A stretch of DNA of 64,000 nucleotides from assembly GCA_015680685.1 (NCBI GenBank), contig MNCI01011487.1:528463-592462 (forward strand), read 5' to 3'. Below, piece by piece: positions 36,606-48,235 of the stretch; the stretch's first letter is position 1, and each line of letters starts with the position of its first letter. The position numbers and the translations under genes were made by a program. This stretch comes from Gnetum montanum. Taxonomy: Eukaryota > Streptophyta > Gnetopsida > Gnetales > Gnetaceae. Below the pieces are notes generated by a model that worked only from the letters and a program-made list of their open reading frames with translations, made no database searches and was not told the origin of the DNA.

Positions 36606-37504
36606 TATGTTTTAAGCATAAAATTTTGCAGGCAAGGGCAAGATGAGGGGTAGAGCTAGAGAAATTTGAGGAAGGACAATAATGGCTACAGTTGAAGTTG
36701 CAACCTGAAGGGAAGGGTCTTCTAAAGTTTATGTGTCAACAATAGCCTTTGGTTATTGGAATCTCTTTCTAAAAACAAACTTTCTTCTAGTATTTTTATG
36801 TGTGTTTTTGTTAATTTTTTATAGTGAATTGTAATGTGTTGAACATTACATTTTGATGATTTTGTGCAATTTTCATAGTTTCACTTCAAGCTAAGCTCTT
36901 CTGTCATCAGTACTTAGCATGCTTTCCTATACATTTGCATTCCCAATGTAAAAACATTCCAAATTTTGGTTCTGTTCTTTTTTCAATGCTTTCTAGAGTG
37001 GTAGGGAATTCTGAAATTGTAATTTTCTACTACTGTCTTGAGTAATCTTCTTTTTCTATATTCTTTTTCAATGTAAAGGAACATTTGTAAGTTCATGTTC
37101 TCTTTATCTCTTTGTATATTTGGTGTAGGTTTTATCATTTCTATAGCTGTGCTTTGAAATTCAGTAGTTACCATAGAGTAGATGTGTTTAGTTGTTACGA
37201 TTGTAACTGCTTTTTCGTTTACAATATGCATTTTAATAAAATGCAAAAGCATTAGCATTTTTGCTACCACATGAAAATTATTAGCCAATTTGAGATGTCG
37301 GCCTAACTTTGGTCATAATTTTAACAATTTTTCTTGCTTTTGGGAGGACATAAAGAGTTCAAATTTGATAATTTCTTCTTACCTTCTCGCATGCAGTGAG
37401 GCCTTTTCTTTATATACATATTCTTTTATTGATGGAATCTAATGGATAATATGGTTGTTAACCTGGTAAATTTAAAAAACAAGAACTTTTGTACCTCTGG
37501 CAAC
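36606..37504. other. AT-rich spacer between two subtilase fragments
   Basis: I see no domain or repeat. The last 26 bases (37479-37504) read NFCTSGN and belong to the second subtilase fragment. The rest could be degraded intron or intergenic sequence. Confidence 0.4.
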
Positions 37505-38441
37505 TGATGAGTGGCGAGGTACCCCTAGACTCAACCATATGAAACGAGCGTAGCATGCGTGATCCAATCAAACTCCGTAGACTAAATGCCTAAACGCCCC
37601 ATGGAACACTTGGGGTTAATCATTCGTTATCTTCCCAGACTTACTTGTTGTTGTCACGGTGTATGGTTAAGTAAGCCCGAGGTATATGATTTTTTTGGTC
37701 TTTTATGGTTTTTCTCCTATGCTATCAAGGTGAAGGGTTGAGAGAGCTAACTAACTCTAACTAAGGACTAAGTCTAAATTAACTAGCATCAGCATCTGTT
37801 CCCACTTATCGTAGACACCCTGAACTATGCAATTGTGGCTACCAAACGCTAATCGTTACTGGGATTACCACACATAACGCATGTGCTCGAAGTGGTCGTA
37901 CTGAGGCACTTAACTAGCCTAAACATGATGAGCAGCCGATTCCTTGACTAGTCGTACATATCCGTAGATGCTCCTAATCAAGTCATACGCATCCCATATT
38001 CTAGGAGATAAGGGTGAGAGAGACTAATCGCGATGAGCAACCGATTCCTTGATTAGCCGTACACATTCATCAATTCTCGTAATCAAGTTGTACTCATGCC
38101 ATGCTAATGCAGGTAATAAATAACATGTAATAAATCATATTCCATGCACTGCAAGGTTTATCCACAAAGCTCATCTTTATTTCTGTACACAACTTGTGTT
38201 CAGGTACAAAGCTACTCGAATAAAGATCCATTTACTTGGGGACTCCTACTGTGGGCACATGGAAAATATTCTATCTTTGGAGTGATCAAACTACCATAGT
38301 TTCCCTACTTTAAGCCTAGGATGGGAAATGAGGGGAGTGTCACCTCTTATTTATAGATTTGGTGACAGACCACGATATCGTGTACGTGATATCGCAGGAG
38401 ATTACGCGATATCGCGACAACCGCGATATCACGTCTCATCA
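37505..38441 (-). repeat. 3' LTR of element D
   Basis: 937 bp, TGATGAGTGG to CTCATCA. In its first 100 bases I count about 15 differences from the 5' LTR, 13 of them transitions. The TATA-like box is at 38344-38355 (minus strand), with the GATATCGC array at 38370-38440. Confidence 0.9.
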
Positions 38442-39640
38442 CACCCCCATGACTGAATGAAAACTCATCCTCAAGTTCCTTACAATAATATCAAGAAGGT
38501 ATGGAATTATTGAAGGGAATGGAACTAATGGGATGACATGTGAACGGATCATCATTACAAGACTTGACAAAACTAGTGTTCATGACAACAAGGGTGAACA
38601 CCTTATTACAATGACATTAGGCCTTTGTTGGTAGCTGAGAAAGAGAGAGAGAAAGAAGTGTTGTTGCGGCCAACGCTAAGATTGCACCTTCATTGTCCAT
38701 CCGTAAGTGCGTCATCAATCTTGCTTCTTGCATAGCTGCTTCAATGCTGCTCCATTCCAAGTGTTTGCTCTAGATCCAATCCATTGTTGCATGTCCATCA
38801 TCTGCACACACAACACAATCATATGTTAGCAAGGGTAATTGAATCATCATGTAATTTATACCTTGCTTCGATGTAAGTCCATTGGCTAGGTTGTGGTATG
38901 GCTGATTTGGATCGAGAGATATATTGATGATGACTATCGAAGGTGTAGGGGTTAGGAAGAAAATCAAAAATTTGGGGCTAGGAGAAAATCGAAAAAATCA
39001 AGCCCCGTACCCCCATGACTAATCGTGAACCTCTGGTAGCATTAGAATGGAGAAAGAAAAGGAGTAAGAAAGATAGATAAAAAGGGACAACTATGGCATC
39101 GATGAAATGGATGTCAAGTTGGAAATGAACAAAANNNNNNNNNNNNNNNNNNNNNNNNNNNNNNNNNNNNNNNNNNNNNNNNNNNNNNNNNNNNNNNNNN
39201 NNNNNNNNNNNNNNNNNNNNNNNNNNNNNNNNNNNNCTCATTGCCTGCCATATCAAAAGAAACATACCTTAGTATCAACATTGTGACTTAAAGGTAAAAA
39301 CCAAACATTAGCAATCAATATGAAAATAGTTCATACCATCATTCCGAACACTTATTATGGGACAAACTTACATGGTGGAACACACACACACAAAAATTGG
39401 AAAAGTATAACGATGTTGTAAAACAAAAAATAGAAAAGTTGAAGAAATTTGTAAAAAAAAAATTAGAAAAGTTAAAGAAATTTGTTAAAAAAAAATTAGA
39501 AAAAGAACTAAGGGCCCCATATGATTAGCATAGGTGGCCATCTCCCCCATGACTAAGTGGAAAGGGAGAGATCTGAAATAATGAGCGAGGTTGCCCGCTA
39601 GTGGAGGTGGAACTTGCACTGGCTATTGTGGATTCACGGA
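38442..39640 (-). other. 3' spacer of element D with an N gap
   Basis: Region between integrase and 3' LTR, shared with element A (1-790). It contains broken pieces of the A open frame and a 102-base gap (39135-39236). An acceptor-like TGTGTGTGCAG is conserved between A and D. No intact gene. Confidence 0.6.
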
Positions 39641-40823
39641 AAGGTTTTGTTTATTGTACATTAACCAATAACCTTTTATCCAGGCTGTTAGGCTTATATA
39701 TCATCATGGCTCTAGAGGGGAAGGTAGTATGAATAATATAAGGTCCTTCCCACAAGGTTTAAAACTTTGTACGTTGGGTTACATGCGTGGGGTTCTAGTA
39801 AAGGACCTTATCTCTAGGTTGGTACCTAAACCTTTGGATTCTTAAGTCATGAAGCTATTTACTGTGTGCCTTGTGCAACTCATTTAACGATAGTACAACC
39901 AATCTATTCTCATCTAACACATTCAAAGTTGCTAACTGTTGTTTTTGTGCTAGGTCGAGATCCAAGTGAAGTTCACAAGCCGTGGACAGTGTACGGAGCT
40001 CATTCTGTATGGGGAGTTTTGGAAGTTTCCCATACACTAGCTCATACAGAGAATATCCTGTAGGGAGCTTCCAAGTGGAACGATACGCCCAAAGAGCATC
40101 ATTCAATTTTGTGCTCTAGTGTTGCCTAAATTTGCTAATTTTTCATGTTAATATTCTTGTAATCTCCCTATTAGTAACCTCAGCTTGACCATTAGCTTGG
40201 GGGTGGTAATGTGTGGTCAGTTTATGCTCAACCCCTAAGCATTGCATCAGTTTCTGAAAGGTTGCACCTGTAAAATGTGTTCCATTATCAGAAATGAGTG
40301 CACGTGGCACACCAAACCTATTAACAAGTTGTTATTGTACAAATCGTGCAGTTGTAGATGATGTGCAATCTGTCACAGTGGCTGCTTCAGCCCATTTGGT
40401 TAAGTAATCAACAGCAATGATTATATATCCTTTTTTGTTGGACATTGGTGTAATTGGTTCCATAAAATCTATTCCCCAGATATCGAAGGGTTCTAAAGAC
40501 TAAATCCATTGTTGCGGACCCTCCATTCTAGTAGTCATTCCCCCATCATGTTGGCAGTGCTCACAGGATTGGGTGAAATGATGGGTATTCCGAAATAATG
40601 TTGGCCAATAATATCCTACAAGTAGAACCTTAGTAGTCGTTCGTCTCCCAGCATAATGACCCCCACAAGGGCCCTCATGAGCATCCTGGAGAACTTTTAA
40701 TTGATCTTGGTCAGGCACACACCATCGAACCAAGCCATCAGGGTAGAGTTTATAAAGTTGTCCCTTAATTTCCATGAAGTACTTGGTTTTGTGAAGAAAC
40801 TGTTGTTTCTTCCTAAAGTCCAA
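39640..40823 (-). pseudogene. Integrase of element D
   Basis: The zinc-binding domain is complete: His49, His56, Cys87 and Cys90 in the frame that begins at 40823 (HxxxxxxH ... CEHC). The catalytic core follows in pieces: GIDFMEPITP (first Asp, about 40470); LISDNGTHFTG (second Asp, about 40290); GQAEVTNREI (Glu, about 40180). A stop lies near 40501, and there are more near 40330 and 40130. NDALWAYRSTWKLPTG (from 40103) and the GPYIIHTTFPS tail (about 39730) end the domain. All three catalytic residues are kept; only stops disable it. I saw no chromodomain. Confidence 0.82.
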
Positions 40824-40826
40824 CTC

Positions 40827-42210
40827 CTATGATATTTGTTGGGAAGTGAGATAGGTAAGAATGCTACTATACCAATTTATTTCTGTGGGTTGATTATTTA
40901 CTATACTAGCAAAGAGGGTTTCATCAGGAAAATGGTCAGATGCAGCATATTCATCCTCTTTGTTGTCCCACAGCAACCGAGATAGGTGATCGGCGACTAC
41001 ATTCTCGGTGCCTTTGCGATCTACTATGGTTAAGTCGAACTCCTGAAGAATCACCAACCAACGTATAATACGTGGGCTAACCGTTGGCTTGTTCATAAGG
41101 AACCTAATTACACTATGATCTATATGGATGTATACTTTGTAACCCAATACATAGTGCCTAAATTTATCTAGTGCAAACACTACAGCCATTAATTCCTTTT
41201 CTGTAGTCGTGTAGTTAAGTTGTGCACTAGTGATACTCTTACTGGCATAGTGGATGTAATAAGGTCGTTTTTGTTCATCTAATTGTGTCAGTACAGCTCC
41301 TAAGGCATAGTTAGATGCATCAATCATGATATGGAATGGCCTAGACCAGTCAGGGGCTTGTAGAATGGGAGTTTCCACAAGCCTCTATTTGAGTTTGGAA
41401 TGCTCGTTCACATTCCTTGGTCCATTCAAATGGTGCATCTTTTTTCATTAATTCTACCAATAGTTTGGCAACTTTGGAGAAGTTCGCGATAAACCTCCTC
41501 TAGTAGCCAGTGTGTCCAATGAATGACCTAATGTCTTTAACGGTCTCTGGTTGTCGGGTAATTCCTTGGATGACTTTAATTTTTTCTGGATCCACATCAA
41601 TTCCTAATTGTGAAATTTTGTGCCCCAGTACAACGCCTTCTTGAACCATTAAATGACTCTTTTGCCAGTTGAGCTTAAGGTTGGTTTCAACACATCGTTT
41701 CAATACCTGCTCTAACCAGTTGAGGGCTTGATCAAAGCTCATCTCATAAGTGGAGAAGTCGTCCATGAAGACTTCTACTCCATTACCCATTTGCTGTTGA
41801 AAGATGCTTAGAACTAATCATTGGAACGTGGCAGGTGCATTGCACAAGCCAAAAGGAATTTTTTTGTATTCAAACATTCCCCAAGGACTAGTGAACACTG
41901 TCTTGGCTTGGTCTTCTGGCGCAATTCGTATTTGGTTGTACCCACTATATCCATCCAGAAAAATGTAATAGCGATGCCCTGCTATAGTGTCTAAGACTTA
42001 GTCAAAAAATGGCAATGGGAAGTGGTCTTTGAATGTTGCCATATTTAATAGCCTAAAATCTATACATACCCTCCATTTATCTCCTTTCTTCGGTACGATG
42101 ATAAGAGGACTAACCCATTCGCTATCAGCGATAGGGTAAATGAACCCAGCCTTAAGAAGCTGCTCTAGCTCCTCTTTCACTATTTGTTTTAGCTTTGGGT
42201 TCAATTTCCT
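40827..42210 (-). pseudogene. Reverse transcriptase and RNase H of element D
   Basis: RT begins with NPKLKQIVKEELEQLLKAGF and SEWVSPLIIVPKKGDKWRVC (42204-42060). It passes a stop and a gap to VEVFMDDFSTY (about 41775-41745, catalytic block) and LGHKISQLGIDVDPEKI. RNase H (41378-40827, 183 codons open) keeps Asp20 (MIDASNYALG), Glu62 (TTTEKELMAV) and Asp87 (HIDHSV), and ends near VADHLSRL. RT is broken by stops near 41998 and 41800, while RNase H is intact. Confidence 0.85.
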
Positions 42211-42684
42211 CTGGGGTTATTTGTGAGGCTTCATAGAGGGGTCTATGTAAATCCTATGTTGGCATATCCTAGGATCTATTCTGGCTAGTTTGGGGTATGA
42301 CCATGCAAAGGCTGTTGACCACTTATTTATTACCTTTAGCAAACTTTCTTTTTGCTTGGGTGCGAGCTTTTCATTGATGATCATCAGTTTTTCATTTTTA
42401 AGGGTCACGTATTCCAAACCGATGGGTAATGGTTTTAAATCGAGGGGCTCTTGTTTAAACTCCTTATTAATCTCCAACTTTCCCCAATTAATGTTTTTGG
42501 AGTTAAGAGCTGGAAGTTGGAAATGGACTTGCTCTAGTACGTCTGTGCTTTCAATGTAAGCACTAGTTATTCCCTTAGCTAGTTCCATGTAGGTTGTCAA
42601 GTTGCTCTCTTTATCAGCCATCAGCCACTGGGTGTTTTCTTGTTGTGTCGCTATTGCGTATAGGCACTTTTGGATGTCAACATC
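42211..42684 (-). pseudogene. Linker between protease and RT of element D
   Basis: The open stretch at 42621-42217 holds the conserved FAWSYPKLARIDPRICQHRI block that precedes RT in plant gypsy polyproteins (the PxxxxHxI part). A stop separates it from RT at 42217. Upstream it joins the protease frame by a shift near 42685. Confidence 0.7.
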
Positions 42685-44103
42685 CTATGCACACCGATTG
42701 CATGCAAGAAATGTTAAACTTCGCATCACCCATGATTTCTGCATGCAATGACACCCCGTGTCACTATATGCGATGCATGGAACTCTTTTCCTCTCAATTT
42801 TCCCAAAATTATTTGTCTTGGATATTTCTAGGGAAATGTTGCGGATTCCTAAGCGTGCGTCGATTGTATTCAGCCATGCCCTTCCCATTATAATTGGGAA
42901 ATCCCCTTTATCATTGTTTATCTGGATTACTAGGAAATCGGCTAGATATGACCATCCACCGACAGTGGTAACAATGTCCTCAACGTGTCCCAAAGGAATA
43001 GTGATGGATTGGTTAGCCAACTCTAGGCGAACATTGCTCTTCTTGAGTGGAGGTAGGTTCCAAGTTTTATACAATTCTTGTGAGATTAAGTTGACCTTGG
43101 AACCTGAGTCAAGGAGAGCCTTATGGGGTTCATTCCCAGCGACTTGGAGATAAACTAGGGGGACTCCCGAATCCGATAATTTCTTTGGAAGGTGGCCGAC
43201 CTTAATCCAGTTGGTTACTGTATGTGTTAACATAACTGTATGCATTGGACGCGATTTCTCTATCGAAGGGTTTCCCGAAACCTTATTTGGTATGGGGGTG
43301 TTCGGATGCTCAACCACTTGTGAAGGTGAAGGCTTAGTTGGATTGTTGATCCTAAGGAAGGATCTTTTTGGTGTATGATTGTTAGAATCAACTGATATTG
43401 GAGGATTGGGAGCCCTCGCAGTGTTGGGTTGTCGCGGTTGAGTGGGGTTTACTTTAGGCTTTTTTGGAGCGATTAGCAGTGGAGCTACTGGCTTAAGAGA
43501 TGTGGATGGAATTGGAGGATAGTGTGGGTATGGAGCGTTTCCTGAAGGAGAAGGAGTCCTAAAATACTCCTGAACTTGGTAGTAACGTGGGAGGTTTATG
43601 TGACCCATAGAGTCACCTAGGGAAATCGGCTGCTGCCCATAATAACCATAAGGATTAGGCTGTCGGTAAGGGTATTGTTGTGTTGGCAGTGGCATTCCCT
43701 AGGACTGTGGGTATTGCCACTGCTGATGCTGTCCAATGGGCTGTGGTGGAATTCCACTTGGACAATATGTTAGTGATTGGTGGAACTGCCTTGGGTTACC
43801 TTGTGGATAAGATAACCTTCGGGGTGTTTGTCGTTGGTTGAGTCTTGGATTAAGCACNAAGGTCTTTCGGTTCACCAACTCTTTGATTGGTGACTCATCC
43901 TCTTCATCACAAAATTTCACTCCCTTCTTTCGAAGAGAGGGATCACAATTGTACTCTTCAGCACTTTCCCTTTTGCGTAGCTCACCTTCTTCTTTTGCTA
44001 CTTGCTCCAATAAGCTACGTACTTCATGGGCTCTAAGTTGTGATAGTCTCCCTTGGGTATAAGTTCCAAGGGTTCTTCTAGTTTCATGCCTCAGCCCATC
44101 CAC
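42685..44103 (-). pseudogene. gag C-terminus and aspartic protease of element D
   Basis: Two open stretches (44103-43699 and 43695-42685) are in the same frame, separated by one TAG at 43701-43699. The first is the basic gag tail. The second starts with a Pro/Gln/Tyr-rich linker (residues 1-130), followed by the protease with HKALLDSGSKVNLIS (DSGS at 196-199) and IMGRAWL near residue 272, the usual end block. The single stop could be a decayed CAG codon. The active site is intact. An N at 43858 hides one codon. Confidence 0.8.
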
Positions 44104-45176
44104 GATGTGACGAATTTGATCCCGCTAACTGTACCCATGGCCCAGGCAACGATGTAATAATGTGTAATAGCAAGCCATGGCAGCATCCAAGGGTTCATGT
44201 GTACCTTGCTTCCAGCCTTGGATCTGCTTACATAAATTGGACACTCTAGAGTACGTTTGATACTTCTCGTTGAATAGTTCTAGCATCGTACTCCACCTCC
44301 TAATGGTTTCCAGTTCTAAGGACCAGTACCAGCTCTCTGCTTCCTTGGTGAGTGTCCTTGGGAACAACTTAAGTTTTTGCCACTCATTTTCTATATTCTG
44401 CAAGGCACAGGCATTATGGAATGCCCGTAAATGATTTTTTGGATCAGTATTATATCCCCCTTCAAACCGTGGGATGTTGTTCATGTCTAATCGCTTGATC
44501 CGACTATCCTTTAAATGCCTTGTGGGAATCCTAACTGCCTTCGTTATGTCAAGCATACTTCAGGTTGCAAGTAGGGGCTCATCATGATCATCTCTTTCAT
44601 GATTCCTATGATGTCTGCATTGTTCCCTACTCTCCCTACATCCTTTCCCTTGTCCTCTCTCTCGACTTTCCCGTCGAGGTCTTTTGTCCTTCTTACTTTT
44701 ATCCTCACCTTTATGTTCATGGTGGCTGCACCTAGATGTGGAAGGAGAGGATGAGTGATGTGAAGAAGGGGAACCATCGTCATGACGATGTTTCTGTGAA
44801 GAAGAAGGGGAACCATCGCCATGACGATGTTTCTGTGATGCCTGTGAAATTCTAAGTGCCCGTCCTTAGCATAAGTGGTTGTTCCCTCTGTGAACAGTTG
44901 GTGTTCATAGGCATCAAAACCAGGGATATGTATCCTTGATCGTAGGTTCTGATACCCAACCTCCTCATCATTGTTAGGAGGGGGAACATCTTTTGGTAAA
45001 GAACCCGTGATAAGGGGTTCCTCATCTCCTATTTTGCTAAGGACATGCGGGACCTTGCCCTTCAGCAGTGTATGTTGGCTCTCCTTCCTTAAGTCTCTCA
45101 TACGTTGGGCATCTATGGGATAATAATCCCTCATGTTAAAGTCCTCTGCAACGTATTCAGCATATAGCTCGGTCAT
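44104..45176 (-). pseudogene. gag N-terminal part of element D
   Basis: The start at 45176 (MTELYAEYVAED) gives 210 codons, acidic then His- and Arg-rich. An overlapping frame (44556-44125) carries the capsid-like core: IPRFEGGYNTDPKNHLRAFH, then LFPRTLTKEAESWYWSLE and LFNEKYQTYSRVSNLCK. These fit the retrotransposon gag fold. A frameshift near 44550 separates the two. 44750-44830 contains a 48-base direct repeat encoding HRHHRNIVMAMVPLL and HRNIVMTMVPLL. Confidence 0.75.
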
Positions 45177-45537
45177 GCCTATCTATGCCAAGGCATGGAA
45201 AAGCATGTGAGAGATTGATCGATCTGGGGGTAACACAATGTTACCTTACAAATCTCTCCACCGCAATTGTTCATCCTGATGGAGAATAAAAGTAAAATTA
45301 GGAATATACTCATCAGGATGAGTATATGTCATCTTATATTATTTAGGACTTGGCTGATTTTGGTATCTTCGTGTGTGGTCCTTAGGTGGTGAGTTGCTCT
45401 TATGAGAAGAAGGCATTGTTATTGGTGTGCTAATTTACCGTTATATAAATTTTTATCTTGATTAACCCAAAGGTTCGTTAAGGCTCACAACGATGTGAGT
45501 GATATCCCTTATGTTCTATTCGGCGCACAAACACTTA

Positions 45538-45557
45538 GTCCTCGGCAACAGCGTCAA
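45538..45557 (-). promoter_or_regulatory. Primer-binding site of element D (tRNA-Asp type)
   Basis: Minus strand directly after the 5' LTR reads TTGACGCTGTTGCCGAGGAC, which differs at few bases from TTGGCGCCGTTGCCGGGGAT of plant gypsy elements primed by tRNA-Asp. Confidence 0.7.
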
Positions 45558-46493
45558 TGATGAGTGGAGAGGTACCCCTACACTCAACCATACGAAATGA
45601 GCATAGCACACGCGATCTGGTCGAACTCTGCAAACTAAATGCCTAAACGCCCCATGGAACACTTGGGGTTAATCATTCGTTGTCTTCCTAGACTTACTTG
45701 TTGTTGTCACAGTGTATGGTTAAGTAAGCCCGAGGTATATGATTTTTTTGGTCTTTTATGGTTTTTCTCCTATGCTATCAAGGTGAAGGGTTGAGAGAGC
45801 TAACTAACTCTAACTAAGGACTAAGTCTAAATTAACTAGCGTCAGCATCCATTCCCACTTATTGTACACACCCTGAACTATGCAACTGTGGCTACCAAAT
45901 GCTAATCGTTACTGGGATCACCACACATAACGCACGTGCTCGAAGTCGTCATACTAAGGCACTTAACTAGCCTAAACGTGATGAGCAGCCGATTCCTTGA
46001 CTAGTCGTACACATCCGTAGATGCTCGTAATCAATTCGTACTCATCTCGTATTCTAGGAGATAAGGGTGAGAGAGACTAATCGTGATGAGCAGCCGATTC
46101 CTTGATTAGCCGTACACATTCGTCAATGCTCGTAATCAAGTCATACTCATGCCGCGCTAATGCAGGTAATAAATAACATGTAATAAATCCTATTCCATGC
46201 ACTACAAGGTTTATCCACAAAGCTCGTCTTTATTGCCGTACACAACTTGCGTTCAGGTACAAAGCTGCTCGAATAAAGATCCGTTCACTTGGGGACTCCT
46301 ACTGCGGGCACATGGAAAATATTCTATCTCTAAAGTGATCAAACTGCTAGATTTTTCCTACTTTAAGCCTAGGATGGGAAATGAGGGGAGTTTCACTCTT
46401 ATTTATAGATTTGGCGACGGACCGCAATATTGCGTACGCAATATCGCAAGGGATGACACGATATCGCATGGGATGCAATATCGAGTCTCATCA
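45558..46493 (-). repeat. 5' LTR of element D
   Basis: 936 bp, TGATGAGTGG to CTCATCA, matching 37505-38441 along its whole length. GATATCGC-type palindromes at 46425-46485, with a TATA-like CTCTTATTTATAG at 46396. Confidence 0.9.
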
Positions 46494-46585
46494 GCAGCCT
46501 AGACCCTGGGAACATCTCCAGTAAGATCATGCTATGATGATCCTAGCCAATGCCAAGGAAAATGGCAACGAGCTCTCCACNAGGA
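46494..46585 (+). pseudogene. Subtilase fragment, copy 2 (split by element D)
   Basis: NFCTSGN at 37479-37504 joins across the D insertion to LDPGNISSKIMLC (46499-46537). After a deletion of about 17 codons it continues as MILANAKENGNELS (46533-46580). In plant subtilases this segment lies between the His and Ser motifs, at the start of the protease-associated domain. Because copy 1 also contains the GNLDPG stretch, these are two copies, not one gene split by E. Confidence 0.65.
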
Positions 46586-46844
46586 TTATTGCTCTAATTA
46601 TAATAATCTCATAACATTTATTGGATTCCACAATAATTATAATATAATAATTATGAATGAGGTGTTAGCATTATTCATATCTTGTCCATTGTAATAATAA
46701 TGTCAATATACAAAAGACCGTGATATAATATTAACATTATTTATGCATTTGTAATGTGGTTGTTTATATCTCCATGAACAAATATGCATTACCAATATAT
46801 GTTGCAGTGTCAATTTAGTTTGATCTCTTCGTATTTCACCACGT

Positions 46845-47075
46845 GCATGCGTCACATGCATGGGAGCTAAAGAATCATTGCAGGGGAGTTGAATCTTTAC
46901 TTGATTAATGTCCCCTAACCCCTAAGCTTCCCATTCGTCTCTTTGTATTCCTTCACATGCACGCACCACATGCAAGGGAGCTAAAGAGTCACTACAAGGG
47001 AGTCGAATCTCTATTCAATTGATGCCCCCTGACCCTTGAGCTCCCCATTCATCTCTTCGTATTCCCTCACGTGTA
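46845..47075. repeat. 113-bp satellite units, two copies
   Basis: Two units matching the array at 61440-62105: GGGAGCTAAAGAGTC... and CCCATTC(G/A)TCTCTT(T/C)GTATTCC(T/C)TCAC blocks in the same order and spacing. Confidence 0.8.
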
Positions 47076-47439
47076 GGGCTCGATGTGGGTAATAATGAAT
47101 ATTTATTATTATAAATGGTGGGTAATATTGAATATTTATTATTATTATAAATGGTGATGGTTACGATTACAGTAATAATGAATATTTATTATTATTATAA
47201 ACGATGATTCCCCCTAACCCTTGGGCTCCCCATTGATCTCTTCGTATTCCCTCACATGTAGGGCCCAATGTGGGTAATAATGAATATTTATTATTATAAA
47301 TGGTGGGTAATATTGAATATTTATTATTATTATAAATGATGATGGTTACGATTACAATAATAATGAATATTTATTATTATTATAAACAGTGACGATTATC
47401 ATTATAGTGATGGTTACGATCATGGCAACAGTTAAGGTG

Positions 47440-47586
47440 ATGACAGTTACATTTGTTGCATTATCTAGAGTCAAGACCATTGATTCTTTAAAGATTCATC
47501 CTCCTTTTAATGTGCAAAGATACAGAAAGATTTCAGATGTTAAACATCTCCAAAGTAGAATTGCACAAGAAGTTCATTTTGCTTAG
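47440..47586 (+). pseudogene. Helitron helicase C-terminus, first copy
   Basis: TFVALSRVKTIDSLKIHPPF (47449-47508) matches the last motif of PIF1-type helicases in Helitrons (YVALSRVK...). About 25 more residues follow to a stop at 47584. It would be the end of the RepHel protein whose start is at 62383, but it is fused here to the ATT-rich leader. Confidence 0.75.
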
Positions 47587-47854
47587 TTGGATAATTAGGC
47601 ATATTGAGTTCACACTTATCGTTGTATTTTACCTTTTTCTCAATCCTATTATACAGCTCTGTAATGTCTGTTGTGATAATTGTGCAATGTATTCCTTCAT
47701 CAACATATATGAAATATATAAACTTTTATTTTAACCAATTTATGTTTACCGGTATATATTATTTGGAATGCAAATAGTGATGATAACTTAAAAAATAAAA
47801 GTAATAATTAAATTTTACTCATAGCCCACGAAACAGCTACACAACAGAACTTAC

Positions 47855-48012
47855 GGGTCTTATGTTTGTTGCTTTATCTGGAGTCAAGATCATTGATTCT
47901 TTAAAGATTCATCATCCTTTTTAATTGCAAAGATATAGAAAGATTCAAGATGCTAAACATCTCCAAAGTAGAATTGCACAAGAAGTTCATTTTGCTCAAT
48001 TGGAGAATTAGG
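47855..48012 (+). pseudogene. Helitron helicase C-terminus, second copy
   Basis: FVALSGVKIIDSLKIHHPF and HLQSRIAQEVHFAQLEN repeat the first copy with Arg-to-Gly and a one-base deletion near 47920. The 3' flank (to CGAAACCGCTCC at 48207-48218) also repeats. After it comes (TA)n at 48219-48240. Confidence 0.7.
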
Positions 48013-48235
48013 CATATTGAGTTCACACTTATCATTGTATTTTGCCTTTTGCTCAATTCTATTATATAGCAATGTATTCCTTCATCAACATATACGAAAT
48101 ATATAAATTTTTATTTTAACCAATTTATGTTTACCGGTATATATTATTTGGAATGCAAATAATGATAATAACTTAAAAAATGAAAGAAATAATTAAATTC
48201 TACTCATAGCCCGCGAAACCGCTCCTATATATATA

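Larger units (their letters stand above)
37505..46493 (-). mobile_element. Element D: nearly complete Ty3/gypsy retrotransposon
   Basis: About 9.0 kb, with LTRs at 37505-38441 and 45558-46493. GCAAC (37500-37504) and GCAGC (46494-46498) form a target duplication with one mismatch. On the minus strand the order is primer-binding site, gag, protease, RT, RNase H, integrase, long 3' spacer, polypurine tract, LTR. Most domains are open for 100-340 codons with a few stops, so this is the youngest gypsy copy in the window, though no longer active. It split a short subtilase fragment. Confidence 0.9.
46586..48225 (+). mobile_element. Internally deleted Helitron with a doubled 3' end
   Basis: From left to right: an AT-rich part, two 113-bp satellite units (46845-47075), ATT-rich repeats with AATATTTATTATTAT (47090-47400), then the very end of a Helitron helicase and its 3' flank. 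The same left-hand order precedes the Helitron replicase gene at 62383. The replicase and most of the helicase are missing. The last 410 bases occur twice: 47440-47850 and 47860-48210. Helitrons move by rolling-circle replication. Confidence 0.7.

Noticed and set aside
47389-47450. ATT/ATC-rich codons read as the N-terminus of the helicase fragment
   Set aside because: The frame there is the Helitron leader repeat fused by deletion; real helicase similarity starts near 47449.
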